Source: a virus. From it: a stretch of 42,347 nt of DNA. The DNA lies in the IMG/VR virus record IMGVR_UViG_3300028383_000093, positions 1 to 42,347 of that record; one strand, given 5' to 3'. Position numbers and translations under genes: made by a program. The notes beneath the pieces were generated by a model. It was not told where the DNA came from and searched no databases. It worked only from the letters and a program-made list of their open reading frames with translations. Of the stretch, positions 21,532-29,770 are shown one piece after another (positions within the stretch are counted from its first letter, which is position 1; every line of letters begins with the position of its first letter).

Positions 21532-21557
21532 CGCCGTGTATGTTTACGATGCAGAAT

Positions 21558-21581
21558 AAAAAAGGGGACCCGAAGGTCCCC
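21558..21581 (-). terminator. gp23 terminator with UUCG tetraloop
   Basis: Minus strand GGGGACC, loop TTCG, GGTCCCC, then TTTTTT. A near-ideal terminator 28 bases after the major capsid gene. The stem also faces the plus-strand island and may stop that transcript weakly. Confidence 0.92.
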
Positions 21582-21608
21582 TCTGGGTTCGTAGATTTTG
21601 ATCTACGT

Positions 21609-22994
21609 TTAGCCCTCGCCGAGGATCGAATCCACGCGGAAGATACGATAATACTCGTTGCCGCGAACCGGACCGACATTGTCCACCGGGGTGGAGTTGC
21701 CAGTCGAGGTACCGACGAAGGGATTTGCGATCATCCCATACCGAGTCTTGAAACCGATCTTCGGCTGGAACGTCTGCTCACCCACGGCACGGACCATTGT
21801 CAGCGGGACGTACGGGCAGTAGAACAGACCAGCGTCGTACGGGTTCGAGCCGCGATAACCGACGGTCAGATAGTTGACCGTGGCGTACGGATCGATGTAC
21901 ACCTTGATGCCGCTTGACAGGGTACCCACGAAGGTGTTGCCCGTGTCGTCGACCTGAAGGTTGCTGTTCGAGGACAGCGCCGGGTAGTTGTTCAGCATAC
22001 CAGTCGCCGAAAGCGCCGCAGCGACGTCTGACGAGCAGAGGATGAAGTTACCCTTGCCCCGACGAGTCTCACGGGCGATGACGTTGGCTTCACGCTGAAG
22101 CTGGACCAGCATACCCTGATACTTCTCTGAACTCCACCGACCGTCGGCGTCAACATCCAGATCAAACACACCGGGAGTGGTCAGATCACCCTGCTGGCAA
22201 CCCAGCTTGGCGCGGGAGTTGATCGTCCGAACCATCTCACGGTTGATCTCGGCGAGAATCTCGGCAGACAGGATGTTGGCAAGCTCGGACTCGGCATCCA
22301 GACCATGAATGCTCTTGAGGTCCTGAGCAAGCTCCATCGTGTACTCAGCCTTCAGCGCACGGGTCTTGGCCGTGACTGTCGCCCGCTCGATCGTGAATGA
22401 CATCTCGGCGAACTCGTTGGCCGAACTATCGCCAAGGGCCTCACCGTCAGCGGTCGTCATGCCCGAACCGAAACCGAAGTTATCGGCGACCTGATCGAAC
22501 GGATCTGAGTCAACAGCACCACCAGTACCGGGGAGCGAGGACGGTGAACCGGAATGCGTACCCGCCTTCTCGTTCTGGGTCGTCCCATTGAACGAAGAAG
22601 ATGAGTAGTCGGTCTCGGCCTCGTTGAACAGCGCCTCGGTCGAATCAAGACGGCTGGCCGCGTCGTTGTACCGGCTCTTCATGGCAAAGATAAGGCCAGT
22701 GGGGCCGGACATCGGCTGCACACCCGCGATATCATATGCGATGAGGTTCGGCATCGAACGGCGGACAAGCGAGATCAGAATCGGATCCCAGTTGTTGATA
22801 CCAGCGCCGGTCGAGTTGGTCGGCGCGTCCTCTGAGAGGAACTGCTCCTGACCACGCTGCTCGGCAAGCTCGCGCTCCGTGTTCTCCAGAACCTGAGCAA
22901 TGACGCCCTTCTTGTAGGTATCGTTGACCTCGGGAGCCTCCTTGGCCTCAAGGACCGGCTTCCACTTGCTAATTGTGTTTTCGTTCGTAAACAT
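21609..22994 (-). CDS. 23: Major capsid protein gp23
   Basis: 461 residues (T4 521 before cleavage). Typical gp23 segments: INNWDPILISLVRRSMPNLI, AYDIAGVQPMSGPTGLIFAM, FTIERATVTAKTRALKAEYT and MELAQDLKSIHGLDAESELA. The N-terminal FLSEDAP may be the prohead protease cleavage site (pattern hydrophobic-x-Glu), although Asp after the cut is unusual. Strong AGGAG ribosome site and a strong terminator fit very high expression. Forms the hexamers of the head shell. Confidence 0.97.
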   Translation of the reverse strand: MFTNENTISKWKPVLEAKEAPEVNDTYKKGVIAQVLENTERELAEQRGQEQFLSEDAPTNSTGAGINNWDPILISLVRRSMPNLIAYDIAGVQPMSGPTGLIFAMKSRYNDAASRLDSTEALFNEAETDYSSSSFNGTTQNEKAGTHSGSPSSLPGTGGAVDSDPFDQVADNFGFGSGMTTADGEALGDSSANEFAEMSFTIERATVTAKTRALKAEYTMELAQDLKSIHGLDAESELANILSAEILAEINREMVRTINSRAKLGCQQGDLTTPGVFDLDVDADGRWSSEKYQGMLVQLQREANVIARETRRGKGNFILCSSDVAAALSATGMLNNYPALSSNSNLQVDDTGNTFVGTLSSGIKVYIDPYATVNYLTVGYRGSNPYDAGLFYCPYVPLTMVRAVGEQTFQPKIGFKTRYGMIANPFVGTSTGNSTPVDNVGPVRGNEYYRIFRVDSILGEG

Positions 22995-23032
22995 TTTGGA
23001 TACTCTCCTATGCGATTTCTTTTAATGCAATC

Positions 23033-23869
23033 TTAGTTGGTGTTACTACGTGAAAGGGCATCAAGGTAGCTGGCCATCCGATTCGACACGTTTCGCGTCT
23101 CGTCTGAATTGTCTGACTCAACCTCTTCACCCAGAAGATCAGTGCCCGAAGCACCCGAAGTACCTGTTGATTCAGTGTCGTCGGACCCAAAGTATGACTC
23201 CTTCAGCGTGCCGATCTTCTTCTCAAAAGTATCGACGGAATCAAACTCCATGTCCTCGGCCAGTGAATGCAACTTCTCGGCCTGAGTTTCGGTCAGATCG
23301 GCAGCAGCCTCACGAATGATCTTCTCACGAGTCAGCCCCTTGACCTTCTCGTTCAGGCGGATTGACCGCTTGACCGAGGAGTTCAGTTCCTCTTCGAGAG
23401 ACTCATTCTTCTTGGCAAGCTCGTCGACCAGATCGACCTTCGAGTCCGGAACCTCGACATAGTGCTCGGCGAACAGGTTCTTCAGCTTGCCCTTCTTGCG
23501 CTCCTTCATGAAATCAGAAGTGGACTCATCGTCCTCGTCTTCCTCATCATCCTCGTCTTCGGCTTCTGCGTCCTTGGCCTCGTACATCATCTTCTCGACG
23601 GTCTTCTTGACATCGTCTTTCTTCATGGCATTCAGCTTATCGTAAGCTGCCTGCACCATACCGGCCTTGGTCTTCGGGAGAGGCTTTGCCTTTGGAGCAG
23701 CATCGGAACCCTTATCGACTTCGTCGACTCCGGCACCCTTTGCCACTTCGGTAGCCTTGCCTTCCGGCCCCTTTTCTTCGTCTACACCCACGATTCCCTC
23801 GTCAGAAACTTTTCTCGTATCGCCACCGAGTTCATCGTGGAGTCGTGTACCAGTGCTATTTGTTGGCAT
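23033..23869 (-). CDS. 22: Prohead core scaffold gp22
   Basis: 278 residues, highly charged and helical, as for T4 gp22 (269). Long acidic runs (EAEDEDDEEDEDDE), KERKKGKLKNLFAEHYVEVP, coiled LAKKNESLEEELNSSVKRSI and ETQAEKLHSLAEDMEF. It forms the inner core of the prohead and is later digested by gp21. Position between gp21 and gp23 confirms the call. Confidence 0.93.
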   Translation of the reverse strand: MPTNSTGTRLHDELGGDTRKVSDEGIVGVDEEKGPEGKATEVAKGAGVDEVDKGSDAAPKAKPLPKTKAGMVQAAYDKLNAMKKDDVKKTVEKMMYEAKDAEAEDEDDEEDEDDESTSDFMKERKKGKLKNLFAEHYVEVPDSKVDLVDELAKKNESLEEELNSSVKRSIRLNEKVKGLTREKIIREAAADLTETQAEKLHSLAEDMEFDSVDTFEKKIGTLKESYFGSDDTESTGTSGASGTDLLGEEVESDNSDETRNVSNRMASYLDALSRSNTN

Positions 23870-23980
23870 CTGTGTATTACTCCTATGAGTTAAAGTTTTG
23901 AGAGGAAATCGTTACACTACGATCTCTGTCTCAGTCCATCAAAACCCCTGCAAGGGAGTACCCATTGATATAATATATTC

Positions 23981-23997
23981 GCGGGCAATTTACCCGC
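23981..23997 (-). promoter_or_regulatory. Leader hairpin of the gp22-gp23 late transcript
   Basis: GCGGG/CCCGC stem with a 7-base loop just downstream of the late promoter at 24016. It would be near the 5' end of the late mRNA, where a stem can protect RNA. No U-run, so not a terminator. Confidence 0.45.
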
Positions 23998-24015
23998 AAA
24001 TTCTTTAATTACTTG

Positions 24016-24023
24016 TATTTATA
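24016..24023 (-). promoter_or_regulatory. T4-type late promoter (TATAAATA) for gp22-gp23
   Basis: Exact TATAAATA, about 145 bases upstream of gp22, in the only sizeable gap of this region. The gap 23870-24053 otherwise holds the leader hairpin and no gene that I can see. Confidence 0.78.
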
Positions 24024-24053
24024 AAATTGTAACTTTCAAGAACAAGTAATGTT

Positions 24054-24341
24054 CTATTTCATCTCTTTGCGTTCAAAATCTTTGGCCGAAGAAACGCCAG
24101 AATTATCCTTGGCAATCGCATCGAGAAGCTTGGTGATATTAGAGTACTTCTTGTTCTTGTATTTGAAGTCCTGATCCCCATCACGGATAGTGTCAAACAC
24201 TTTTTTGCCGTTTACATACACATTAAGGACAACACCACCATCGTACGGGTCACCGCCGACCTCATAGTAGTTGCCTTTGGCCTCAGTAAGCATCGAGACG
24301 TATGCCTCGGAGATTGATTTGATGTCTTTATTGTCACGCAT
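24054..24341 (-). CDS. Possible internal head protein with prohead-protease sites (95 aa)
   Basis: 95 residues between gp21 and gp22. The N-terminus SISEAYVSMLTEAKGNYYEV holds two matches (ISE-A and LTE-A) to the T4 prohead protease pattern of Leu/Ile-x-Glu before Ala/Gly. The rest is a compact beta-rich domain (GGVVLNVYVNGKKVFDTI) with a basic end. Neighbours are all head genes. An internal or core protein processed by gp21 is a reasonable inference; no direct homologue recognised. Confidence 0.7.
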   Translation of the reverse strand: MRDNKDIKSISEAYVSMLTEAKGNYYEVGGDPYDGGVVLNVYVNGKKVFDTIRDGDQDFKYKNKKYSNITKLLDAIAKDNSGVSSAKDFERKEMK

Positions 24342-24351
24342 TTCTAAATTC

Positions 24352-26055
24352 TTAGAATGAATTGAGAAGATCTTTGAAAAACTTCATCTGAGCATCGGCC
24401 ACCCGCGACTCAGGAATCGTACGAATCTCTTTGTTGTACTGGTCGATCTGCTGGGCCTTGATTGTTCCGTTATCGACAAAGTACTCGACCCCCTCCATAA
24501 TACCGTTGACGAATGCCTCGGGAGCCGATGGATCCTGCACCACATCGACGGTCGCAAGCATAAAGTCGTCTTTGACGTATGTCTTGCCGCCGCGCTCTTG
24601 CAATGAACCCATCCCACGAGTCGACACGCCAAGCTGGACCTCACCTTCCATCAACCCCTTGACGATCTGGCCCATCGGCGTATCAAGTACCTGTGCCCGA
24701 CCAATCACATTGTCGCCGTCCCAGCGGAGTTCAGTGATCCGGTGAGATACCCGATCAAGGTTGACGGTGGGGGAGTTGCCTGTCCAGAATGTGTATTGCT
24801 GTTTGCCGTCACCATCCCTGACCAAAAAGTTGGAGTTGTCTACAGTAAGACAGTACACTTTATCGTCATAGTTATGCAATTTTTCAATCTTCAAAAATCT
24901 TTTATCAATGTACACTCCACTGGTCTGGATAAACCGCGCAAAGTATAGACGATTTTTGTTTGATTTCTTAATGATTCGACCAGCAAATTTATAATCTTTT
25001 TCTGTATCTACGTAAAATTTACGTGTCGCAATTCCGGCTATTGATGATACGGCCATCAATTCATCGATAAGGCGTTCTGATGTTGAAAACATGTCACACC
25101 GAACATACTTTTTATTGACAGTGCCTCGACCATCACCATCTACAAATCCCTCAAGAAGATGACTTGCGCTTTTGGCATCAAGAGCATTAATAACGTGGGG
25201 ATCAATATACTTTTCAGAGCATGTTCCAAATTGAGTCAAATAATTTGCCAATCCCATGTCAGATATTACAAAAATATGATGGGGATTTTTGCTCGATTTT
25301 TTATCCCGTACAGTATACTTTAACCCCATTCGATCTAGGAGGTCTTTGATTTTATCTGCAATAATTCCATCGTTTTGGTGCAAGTATACATGATAGTTAT
25401 TAGGGCGGTCTTTTCTTTTTTGGACACAACCCTCGGCGAGCCAGAATCCCAAAAAGTAACAAAAATCGTCAATATCATACTCTTTATTGCCAACTTCTAT
25501 TACTCGGTTACCTTCAATTTCTGGCACACCATTGGAAGACTTGACAATCTTGTGGTGACGATACTCGTTTTCAAACAGGTCTTGGGCCTCAATGTACTCA
25601 TACTTCCCTTTTCGGTTTATTGTCAAAAACCGATGATTTGGGGTGACTACGGTATCAATTGTTCGCCCTTTGAAGTGATACATTTCACCCTGATAAGGTT
25701 CTTTATATGTACCCTTGACTTCTTGGTATTCCACAAACCCCTTTTTGTTAAGTGTGTATACCTTTTCGCCAATTTCAATGTCTTTGATTTTTTTCCATCC
25801 AGACTTTGTAAGGGCTTCGGTGTTTTCATGAAAACACTCTGGATGACCAAGTTCCCCGACCGCACGACCCTTAGATACCTGAGTCTCATTATACTTGTTG
25901 ACTGCATTCTCAAGTACATCACGCGGGTACACGCGACCGTTCCGGTTGGCCATCTCGGCCTGTGCAAAGATACCCTCGATCATATGCCGACGCTGCCCAT
26001 CAACATCCTCGGCCAGATACTCAAGTTCTTCGGTGTGTTCGGTGATCAGTTTCAT
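24352..26055 (-). CDS. 21: Prohead core protease gp21 interrupted by an in-frame intein
   Basis: 567 residues. Residues 1-73 and 428-567 make a 213-residue gp21 (T4 212): MIEGIFAQAEMANRNGRVYP, VGELGHPE with the catalytic His71, then SPTVNLDRVSHRITELRWDG and LGVSTRGMGSL with the catalytic Ser. The intein occupies residues 74-427 and must splice out before the protease can fold. The insertion point lies 3 residues after the His, the most conserved part of the enzyme. gp21 digests the prohead core and trims gp23 in head maturation. No frameshift is visible. Confidence 0.95.
   Translation of the reverse strand: MKLITEHTEELEYLAEDVDGQRRHMIEGIFAQAEMANRNGRVYPRDVLENAVNKYNETQVSKGRAVGELGHPECFHENTEALTKSGWKKIKDIEIGEKVYTLNKKGFVEYQEVKGTYKEPYQGEMYHFKGRTIDTVVTPNHRFLTINRKGKYEYIEAQDLFENEYRHHKIVKSSNGVPEIEGNRVIEVGNKEYDIDDFCYFLGFWLAEGCVQKRKDRPNNYHVYLHQNDGIIADKIKDLLDRMGLKYTVRDKKSSKNPHHIFVISDMGLANYLTQFGTCSEKYIDPHVINALDAKSASHLLEGFVDGDGRGTVNKKYVRCDMFSTSERLIDELMAVSSIAGIATRKFYVDTEKDYKFAGRIIKKSNKNRLYFARFIQTSGVYIDKRFLKIEKLHNYDDKVYCLTVDNSNFLVRDGDGKQQYTFWTGNSPTVNLDRVSHRITELRWDGDNVIGRAQVLDTPMGQIVKGLMEGEVQLGVSTRGMGSLQERGGKTYVKDDFMLATVDVVQDPSAPEAFVNGIMEGVEYFVDNGTIKAQQIDQYNKEIRTIPESRVADAQMKFFKDLLNSF
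24775..25836 (-). mobile_element. Intein with LAGLIDADG endonuclease inside gp21
   Basis: 354 residues. Begins with Cys74 (CFHENTEALTKSGWKKIKDI, block A); block B is TVVTPNHRFLTI; the two LAGLIDADG-type motifs are FLGFWLAEG and LLEGFVDGDG; block F is KVYCLTVDNSNFLVRD. It ends TFWTGN before Ser428. The usual penultimate His is replaced by Gly, as in some known inteins. A+T-rich compared with the gp21 exteins, fitting recent homing. Confidence 0.95.
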
Positions 26056-26075
26056 TGTTCTGTGTACTCTATTGG

Positions 26076-26348
26076 CTACATTACCGGGTAAGTCGTGCGC
26101 GTAAGCCTGATATCAGCAGAATCACTATAGATCCTGTCGGACTCGCGCTTCTTGATGAATACCACTTCGGATGGAACTAGTGACATGGACCCAATTGCAC
26201 CACCGTTCTCGTCGACAACTGTCAGGAGCAGTACCGATGACCCTGATGTGTTGACTGCCCTGACAATATCGGCATTTGATACATTAGTAGCATTGCCGGA
26301 CGTAGTGGGGGCTTCGATTTCTTCTGTAATTGGTCTGTACGATGCCAT
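26076..26348 (-). CDS. Conserved small head-region protein (90 aa)
   Basis: MASYRPITEEIEAPTTSGNA, then IVRAVNTSGSSVLLLTVVDE and VPSEVVFIKKRESDRIYSDS, a beta-rich pattern common to small virion proteins of marine T4-like phages. Lies between the prohead core genes and gp21. Function unknown; a minor structural or decoration role is plausible. Confidence 0.75.
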   Translation of the reverse strand: MASYRPITEEIEAPTTSGNATNVSNADIVRAVNTSGSSVLLLTVVDENGGAIGSMSLVPSEVVFIKKRESDRIYSDSADIRLTRTTYPVM

Positions 26349-26353
26349 AGCTC

Positions 26354-26587
26354 TTACACGTCCATCAGCTTGACAAAGTCCTTGACACCCTGCCGGGCCT
26401 CTTTCTCGGACTTAAACTCATCCAGTTCGTCGCCATCAACATATGCAACGTACTTGGAACCCTTTTTCTTGATCTCGGCTTTCAGATTGTCTTTACCGAC
26501 CTTGAATGTATCAACGGTTTTCTCGCTGATCATCTTGGCCGATTCGTCGATCTGATCCCGAAATTCCTTGAAGCGGAGATTACTCAT
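26354..26587 (-). CDS. Prohead core protein, gp68-like (77 aa)
   Basis: From the ATG at 26587, which overlaps the previous gene by 8 bases. MSNLRFKEFRDQIDESAKMI, KVGKDNLKAEIKKKGSKYVA and FKSEKEARQGVKDFVKLMD. The order gp20, gp67, gp68, gp21 in T4 and the small helical charged character suggest gp68, though T4 gp68 is 141 residues. Assignment rests mainly on position. Confidence 0.65.
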   Translation of the reverse strand: MSNLRFKEFRDQIDESAKMISEKTVDTFKVGKDNLKAEIKKKGSKYVAYVDGDELDEFKSEKEARQGVKDFVKLMDV

Positions 26588-26774
26588 TACTGCCAACACT
26601 CTCATTACTCGACGAAGCACTAATGCGATTTCCAAGTTCGATCTTCTTGGCTTCAAATGCATCAGACACCTTCGACGCAATAACGGCATCGAACTCGCTT
26701 TTTGCGGTGGCATGGTCGTCTGACTGAGCCGAGGCGACAAAATTTTCAACGTGCTTTTTAGTTGAGTCGGCCAT
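26580..26774 (-). CDS. Prohead core protein, gp67-like (64 aa)
   Basis: MADSTKKHVENFVASAQSDD, then KSEFDAVIASKVSDAFEAKK and IELGNRIS. This matches the short helical pattern of marine T4-like gp67 core proteins (Phe...Val/Ile..Lys.....Glu.KK.E). Preceded by AAGGAG and an exact late promoter. Likely part of the scaffolding core digested by gp21. Confidence 0.72.
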   Translation of the reverse strand: MADSTKKHVENFVASAQSDDHATAKSEFDAVIASKVSDAFEAKKIELGNRISASSSNESVGSNE

Positions 26775-26799
26775 TTTGATTTACTCCTTGATTTGGTAC

Positions 26800-26807
26800 T
26801 ATTTATA
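26800..26807 (-). promoter_or_regulatory. T4-type late promoter (TATAAATA) for gp67-gp68-gp21
   Basis: Exact TATAAATA followed by G, 26 bases before the gp67-like start. Confidence 0.78.
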
Positions 26808-26827
26808 TGTTATGCAAATTTACAGGC

Positions 26828-27577
26828 TCATAGGTTTCGCTTATTCCCAATTGCATCACCGTACGCAATGGCCATCGGGAGTAGCGTGTTGATCGGCAGG
26901 TCAACCTTCAGTACCTGTGCCCCCATCGACGGGTCGACAAGAACCGCCGAAAGAAACCGATGATGCCCATCGATAATGTAGTTGTCTGACGAACAGATCA
27001 GTATCGATTCATTCTCGATAAACGATACGGTGCCGTCTGCTCCGTTTCTCCCGATCGTCTCGATCGATTTGTCGAAGTATATCTGCTCCTGAATAGGGCG
27101 AAGATCCTTGGCCTTGACGGACGTTAGCTGGAGGGGAACGACATCATCCCGAGCATCACCGTCATACACTTTGAGACCTGACTGGAGCCACTCTTTTGCC
27201 TCTGAGCCACTCAAACCTTCGGGGAAGGGGTTCGATGCATGTGACGGCTTGAACGGCTCTGTCACGTCGATCTCGCCGCTTCTCAGACGCTTTTGGAACT
27301 CTCGCACGTCTCTGCGCCCAATCACGGGCATGTCTTTTCGCTTGGCAAAACCTACAGACGCCAGTTTCTGGGCCGTTCGGTAGTTGTGCTCAAAGTCCGG
27401 AATCTCACTGTCGATATCCTTGCCGTACGACCGAAGTACCCGATCCCCGTGCGCGTACGCGTCGCGTACAGACGTGCGCGTAACTTCCATCGAACCGGCA
27501 GACTCGCCACCCGCCTCAAGGATTGTTTTTGCAGTCCTGATCAGATCTTTGAACTCATATACCGATGAAGATGACAC
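26828..27577 (-). CDS. ParB/sulfiredoxin-like domain protein (249 aa)
   Basis: Starts at GTG 27577, right after the portal stop. The C-terminal half has the ParB-type signature: PIQEQIYFDKSIETIG, then ILICSSDNYIIDGHHRFLSA, where DGHHR is the nucleotide/metal-contact motif of ParB-like and sulfiredoxin folds. The N-terminal half is a helical region (YEFKDLIRTAKTILEAGGES). Unusual between portal and prohead core. It could be a nuclease, an NTP-using enzyme or a head-internal protein; no activity can be assigned from sequence. Confidence 0.7.
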   Translation of the reverse strand: MSSSSVYEFKDLIRTAKTILEAGGESAGSMEVTRTSVRDAYAHGDRVLRSYGKDIDSEIPDFEHNYRTAQKLASVGFAKRKDMPVIGRRDVREFQKRLRSGEIDVTEPFKPSHASNPFPEGLSGSEAKEWLQSGLKVYDGDARDDVVPLQLTSVKAKDLRPIQEQIYFDKSIETIGRNGADGTVSFIENESILICSSDNYIIDGHHRFLSAVLVDPSMGAQVLKVDLPINTLLPMAIAYGDAIGNKRNL

Positions 27578-27579
27578 GG

Positions 27580-29127
27580 CTAGAATCTTCCTCCACCAAA
27601 GCCCGACGATCCTTCCTCATTCGGATCGGGGATTTTCTTGTTCTTGATCTCTTCCTCGATCTGTTTGTCGATCGCCTCGATATCTTCGTCGGTCTGCTGG
27701 AGGACATTCTTCCGAACCCACTCAAGTGAGTAGTACCGACCGACATAGTCGTTCAGGTCGCGAAGAAGGTTCAGCCGATCCTGCATCAACTCGGCGTGCT
27801 TGAGTTCCGAGAAGTGGGTGTCCTGAACATAGTCGATCGAGATCTTCTGTGATATCTCTTTCCACTCACTCTCGGTGATAATCTTCTTGGCGACCAACTG
27901 GGTCTTCAGCATGTCGAAGAACAGCATCGAGAATTTCTTGCGAAGTCGGTTGATGAACTTCTGGAACTTGAGTTCGTCGCGAGTGATCTCAGTAGACCGA
28001 CCCAGCGAGAACTGTGCCTCCTGCTCAAGGCGATTCACCGGTACGTTCAGTGACTTGTACAGGTTTTTCTGGAAGTACACGATATCGTCGATCTGCCCAA
28101 GGTTATCACCACCGGGAAGTGTGTCGATTTCAGTGCCTCGACCACCTTCTTTACGCGGGAGCCAGAAGTCTTCGAGCATCGACATATGCTTACGGTCATC
28201 ACGCATCTCACCGGTATTGGCGTCATACACCATCTTGTTTCGGTACTTGGACATGATGTTCCGCATGTACTCTTCGGCCTTACCCTTCGGCAGGTTACCC
28301 ACGTCGATATAAAAGATCCGGCGCTCAGGGGCACGAGACAGCCGGTAGATGACCAGTGAGTCCTCCATCATACGAAGCTGGTTTACTGGCTTCAGTGCCT
28401 TGTGAAGGTACGAAAGCACCCGTTTGCGCGACGAGTCGGTCACACCAGAAGTGACATACGAAATTGCATCAGGGGAGATTTTGAGGCCCTGATTCATTTC
28501 CGTGAGTGTCTGGTTCTGGTAGATAAAGTATTCGTTTACGCCCGTGACCATCTTGGTTCGGGTCTTGGCGTCGTAATCTTCCTTGACTTCGCGAACTTTC
28601 TTGATTTTGGTCGGATCGATATACCGCACCTCAAGAATCCCCTTCTTGGGGTTCTGTTCGTCAAGGATCTTGTGATAGTAAATCTTCCCGTCGATATACC
28701 AGCGACGGAAAATATCATGACCTCGAAAGTTGAAGTCCAGCAGTTCGACGACATTGTCAAACTCCTGATAGATCATGTCCTTGATCTTATCGGACAGTTC
28801 GGTGTCTTCGAGGTTGATATTCACGGGGGCGGATGCATCGTCAGAGACAATCGCCTCATTCACGATATCTTCGATCGCTGCATCACACTCAGGATTCTGG
28901 GAAACGTCCCGGTACTTGTAGATCAGGTCTTTATCAGACTTGGTACCCGATCCGTCAAGATCAATGTACTGGCCGTAGTAACCACCAGCATTGATTACTT
29001 GGCCTGTTCCGTCCTCCTCTGTCGGGGGGACAAACGAAATCTTTTTGGGATCATCACGGTCTTTGTTTTTCCGCTTGATCTCAAAGCCAAATAGATTAAA
29101 GCCATCAGCGTTTTTTTCGTCGGCCAT
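27580..29127 (-). CDS. 20: Portal protein gp20
   Basis: 515 residues (T4 524). Family segments: DLIYKYRDVSQNPECDAAIE, DIVNEAIVSDD, FRRWYIDGKIYYHKILDE, LRMMEDSLVIYRLSRAPERR, IFYIDVGNLPKGKAEEYM and DIVYFQKNLYKSLNVPVNRL. Twelve copies form the ring through which gp17 packages DNA. GGAG lies 5 bases before the ATG. The Gly/Phe-rich C-terminal end is normal for the family. Confidence 0.97.
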   Translation of the reverse strand: MADEKNADGFNLFGFEIKRKNKDRDDPKKISFVPPTEEDGTGQVINAGGYYGQYIDLDGSGTKSDKDLIYKYRDVSQNPECDAAIEDIVNEAIVSDDASAPVNINLEDTELSDKIKDMIYQEFDNVVELLDFNFRGHDIFRRWYIDGKIYYHKILDEQNPKKGILEVRYIDPTKIKKVREVKEDYDAKTRTKMVTGVNEYFIYQNQTLTEMNQGLKISPDAISYVTSGVTDSSRKRVLSYLHKALKPVNQLRMMEDSLVIYRLSRAPERRIFYIDVGNLPKGKAEEYMRNIMSKYRNKMVYDANTGEMRDDRKHMSMLEDFWLPRKEGGRGTEIDTLPGGDNLGQIDDIVYFQKNLYKSLNVPVNRLEQEAQFSLGRSTEITRDELKFQKFINRLRKKFSMLFFDMLKTQLVAKKIITESEWKEISQKISIDYVQDTHFSELKHAELMQDRLNLLRDLNDYVGRYYSLEWVRKNVLQQTDEDIEAIDKQIEEEIKNKKIPDPNEEGSSGFGGGRF

Positions 29128-29149
29128 ACTTACTCCAAGTTCAAATCAT

Positions 29150-29182
29150 AAAAAAACATCAGGGGGAGGAGTGACCTCCCCC
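29150..29182 (-). terminator. Rho-independent terminator between gp19 and gp20
   Basis: GGGGGAGG/CCTCCCCC stem with a 5-base loop, then TGATG and seven Ts on the minus strand. It ends the sheath-tube transcript; the portal gene would be read through or have another start. Confidence 0.88.
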
Positions 29183-29229
29183 GTCAGTTTCTTTCATTAT
29201 TTATTATTACTGATATTATACTCGTCGTA

Positions 29230-29757
29230 TTAGCTAGTCGTACGAGCAGTCCAGTAATCGACCTGAAGCTCAACCGTAAACTCTTCGATCGAGTCGGTTT
29301 CGTCCCAAGACACATCGATCGAGGAAACGCTCGATGGGAACGTACCACGGAAGATGTATGTCTTGATCGGAATACCCTGCTTGTCAAGCTGTGAGATCGT
29401 CATGTCTGACTTGTAGTCGTCAGGATTAGTGGCACCCGAGTTTTCGGCATGGCCATTGATACCATTCATCCAACCCTCGAACGCATCGCGAACGACAAAG
29501 TCAGTGTCATTGATGACGGTAATTGTCCATGGCTCGAAAGTACGGTCGCCCGCGATCTGAAGCTCACGGCCCCGGAAAGCGACCGGGATATTCCCGATCG
29601 TCGAGGCAGGAAGCGCAGCGGCCTTGCACATAAATGATGTTTCCACCACAGGTGCAGTCGGGGCGACTGCCGGGAAAGTGGCAGTTACCTGAAACAGATT
29701 GGGCCGTGCGCCACCACCTGTCAGTTTCGACTTAAATTCATCTACTCCAAGAGTCAT
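29230..29757 (-). CDS. 19: Tail tube protein gp19
   Basis: 175 residues (T4 163). MTLGVDEFKSKLTGGGARPN, FQVTATFPAV, IPVAFRGRELQIAGDRTFEP, WTITVINDTDFVVRDAFEGW and YIFRGTFPSSVSSIDVSWDE are classic gp19. Forms the inner tube through which DNA passes. Directly after gp18 and before a terminator, as expected for a high-level late unit. Confidence 0.96.
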   Translation of the reverse strand: MTLGVDEFKSKLTGGGARPNLFQVTATFPAVAPTAPVVETSFMCKAAALPASTIGNIPVAFRGRELQIAGDRTFEPWTITVINDTDFVVRDAFEGWMNGINGHAENSGATNPDDYKSDMTISQLDKQGIPIKTYIFRGTFPSSVSSIDVSWDETDSIEEFTVELQVDYWTARTTS

Positions 29758-29770
29758 TTTTCTTTACTCC

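Noticed and set aside
20060-21545. Minus-strand frames opposite the plus-strand island
   Set aside because: The plus-strand genes have clear promoters and ribosome sites at the right spacing; the opposing frames do not.
29198-29205. AATAAATA late-promoter-like box before gp20
   Set aside because: It is imperfect and is followed within about 20 bases by a strong terminator, so it is unlikely to drive the portal gene.
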